Assembly (NCBI GenBank): GCA_009731375.1
Contig: BJOX01000364.1
Span: 277,151 to 297,415, forward strand
Reading direction: 5' to 3'
Source of the DNA: Paulinella micropora
Taxonomy: Eukaryota; Cercozoa; Imbricatea; Euglyphida
Length of the DNA: 20,265 bases
Every line of letters begins with the position of its first letter. Within the stretch, counting starts at the first letter, position 1. Shown in pieces: positions 19,278-20,265 of the stretch. The notes beneath the pieces were generated by a model. That model was not told where the DNA came from and ran no database searches. It was given only the letters and a program-made list of their open reading frames with translations. Position numbers and translations under genes: made by a program.

Positions 19278-19783
19278 NNNNNNNNNNNNNNNNNNNNNNN
19301 NNNNNNNNNNNNNNNNNNNNNNNNNNNNNNNNNNNNNNNNNNNNNNNNNNNNNNNNNNNNNNNNNNNNNNNNNNNNNNNNNNNNNNNNNNNNNNNNNNNN
19401 NNNNNNNNNNNNNNNNNNNNNNNNNNNNNNNNNNNNNNNNNNNNNNNNNNNNNNNNNNNNNNNNNNNNNNNNNNNNNNNNNNNNNNNNNNNNNNNNNNNN
19501 NNNNNNNNNNNNNNNNNNNNNNNNNNNNNNNNNNNNNNNNNNNNNNNNNNNNNNNNNNNNNNNNNNNNNNNNNNNNNNNNNNNNNNNNNNNNNNNNNNNN
19601 NNNNNNNNNNNNNNNNNNNNNNNNNNNNNNNNNNNNNNNNNNNNNNNNNNNNNNNNNNNNNNNNNNNNNNNNNNNNNNNNNNNNNNNNNNNNNNNNNNNN
19701 NNNNNNNNNNNNNNNNNNNNNNNNNNNNNNNNNNNNNNNNNNNNNNNNNNNNNNNNNNNNNNNNNNNNNNNNNNNNNNNNNNN
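19278..19783. other. Assembly gap (506 N)
   Basis: Unresolved bases directly beside an (AAT)n tract, as with the gap at 11711-12623. The missing sequence is probably further microsatellite and retroposon. Confidence 0.95.
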
Positions 19784-19884
19784 ATAATAATAATAATAAT
19801 AATAATAACAATAATAACAACAACAACAACAACAACAACAAGAATAATGATAACAATGATAATAATAATAATAATAATAATAAT
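19784..19884. repeat. (AAT)n / (AAC)n microsatellite, tail of family B copy 3
   Basis: AAT units with a block of about nine AAC units in the middle; on the minus strand it follows the 3' end of family B copy 3. Confidence 0.95.
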
Positions 19885-20055
19885 GTATCTCCTGCCAATT
19901 GCTGAGCCAAAAGGCCATGTGCATCCAGTCCTCCATTCCATAAGGAAAGTCTCCACACCAATCGGTGGAATAAAGGAAGTGACGGCATAGAACATTACTC
20001 TAGGAGCTTTATACCAATCAGCCCATTGAAAAGGACCAATGGCCTATGTACTCCC

Positions 20056-20056
<1 letters not shown>
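19885..20056 (-). mobile_element. Family B retroposon, copy 3, 3' part
   Basis: The 3' half (19885-19977) matches copies 1 and 2. Beyond it, 19978-20056 extends into sequence that is hidden by gaps in the other copies (GTGACGGCATAG onward on the plus strand). It begins on the minus strand right after another (ATT)n tract, so it is either 5'-truncated or a shorter subfamily. Confidence 0.75.
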
Positions 20057-20097
<41 letters not shown>

Positions 20098-20144
20098 TAA
20101 TAATAATTTTGATAATGATAATGATAATGATAACGATAACGATG

Positions 20145-20176
<32 letters not shown>
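20057..20176. repeat. (AAT)n microsatellite, tail of a further element
   Basis: AAT units with GATAAT and GATAAC variants in the middle. On the minus strand it follows the element end at 20177. Confidence 0.95.
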
Positions 20177-20179
<3 letters not shown>

Positions 20180-20265
20180 ATATCTGAGGCGTACTGATGC
20201 AGCTAATGGCATATCCTCAACGGACATAAGCCTCCAATACCCTTGTTCGTGGTCCTCCACCCCCC
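20177..20265 (-). mobile_element. 3' end of a further (ATT)n-tailed element (family C)
   Basis: On the minus strand the sequence reads GCCTCAGATATAG and then TATTATT, the same style of ending as the LINE, A and B families, with TGGAGGACCACGAAC some 80 bases before the tail resembling the TGGAGGACTGGATGC of family B. Only 89 bases are visible before the window ends, so its identity is open. Confidence 0.45.

Overview
This window is eukaryotic nuclear DNA from a repeat-rich genome. The signs are spliced gene structure with GT-AG introns, tRNA-derived SINEs, a LINE, a Penelope-like retroelement, long microsatellites and runs of N that mark assembly gaps. No bacterial features (operons, Shine-Dalgarno sites) are visible. 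The lineage cannot be fixed from the sequence alone; an alga or other protist, or an invertebrate, would fit. Layout, left to right: (1) 1-594 is a near-perfect 9-bp minisatellite that decays into C/T-rich tetranucleotide repeats up to about 893. A possible serine-rich, basic terminal exon follows at 894-1247 (+). (2) 1925-7436 (+) is a Penelope-like element between two nearly identical direct repeats of about 165 bp (pseudo-LTRs). It has a basic ORF1, then a GIY-YIG endonuclease upstream of the reverse transcriptase. Frameshifts and stops break it. (3) 7437-9098 holds no recognisable gene. (4) 9099-10723 (-) is the 3' part of a split gene. Four exons join with matching phases to give a Lys-rich, then Glu/Asp-rich, nuclear-looking protein. 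(5) 10742-13300 is a chain of short retroposons, all on the minus strand, each following the (ATT)n tail of the one before. Two are copies of a tRNA-derived SINE (family A) and two are copies of an unclassified element (family B). (6) 13277-18414 (-) is a LINE of about 5.1 kb: RRM-like N-terminus, APE-type endonuclease, reverse transcriptase, CCHC-type zinc motif, and a long C-terminal tail with SUMO-interaction-like and PCNA-binding-like motifs. Two frameshifts and one stop interrupt it. (7) 18965-19106 is a large imperfect inverted repeat. After a gap, 19784-20265 holds another family B copy and the 3' end of a further (ATT)n-tailed element. The main story is the relation between the LINE and the short elements. 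The last ~60 bases of the LINE, mostly coding for the end of its own protein, resemble the 3' end of SINE family A, and all families end in the same way before an (ATT)n tail. This suggests that the LINE, or a close relative, mobilises the SINEs and that new copies land in or beside (AAT)n tracts, building head-to-tail chains. All of this lies on the same strand as, and directly upstream of, the split gene, and may be inside one of its introns.
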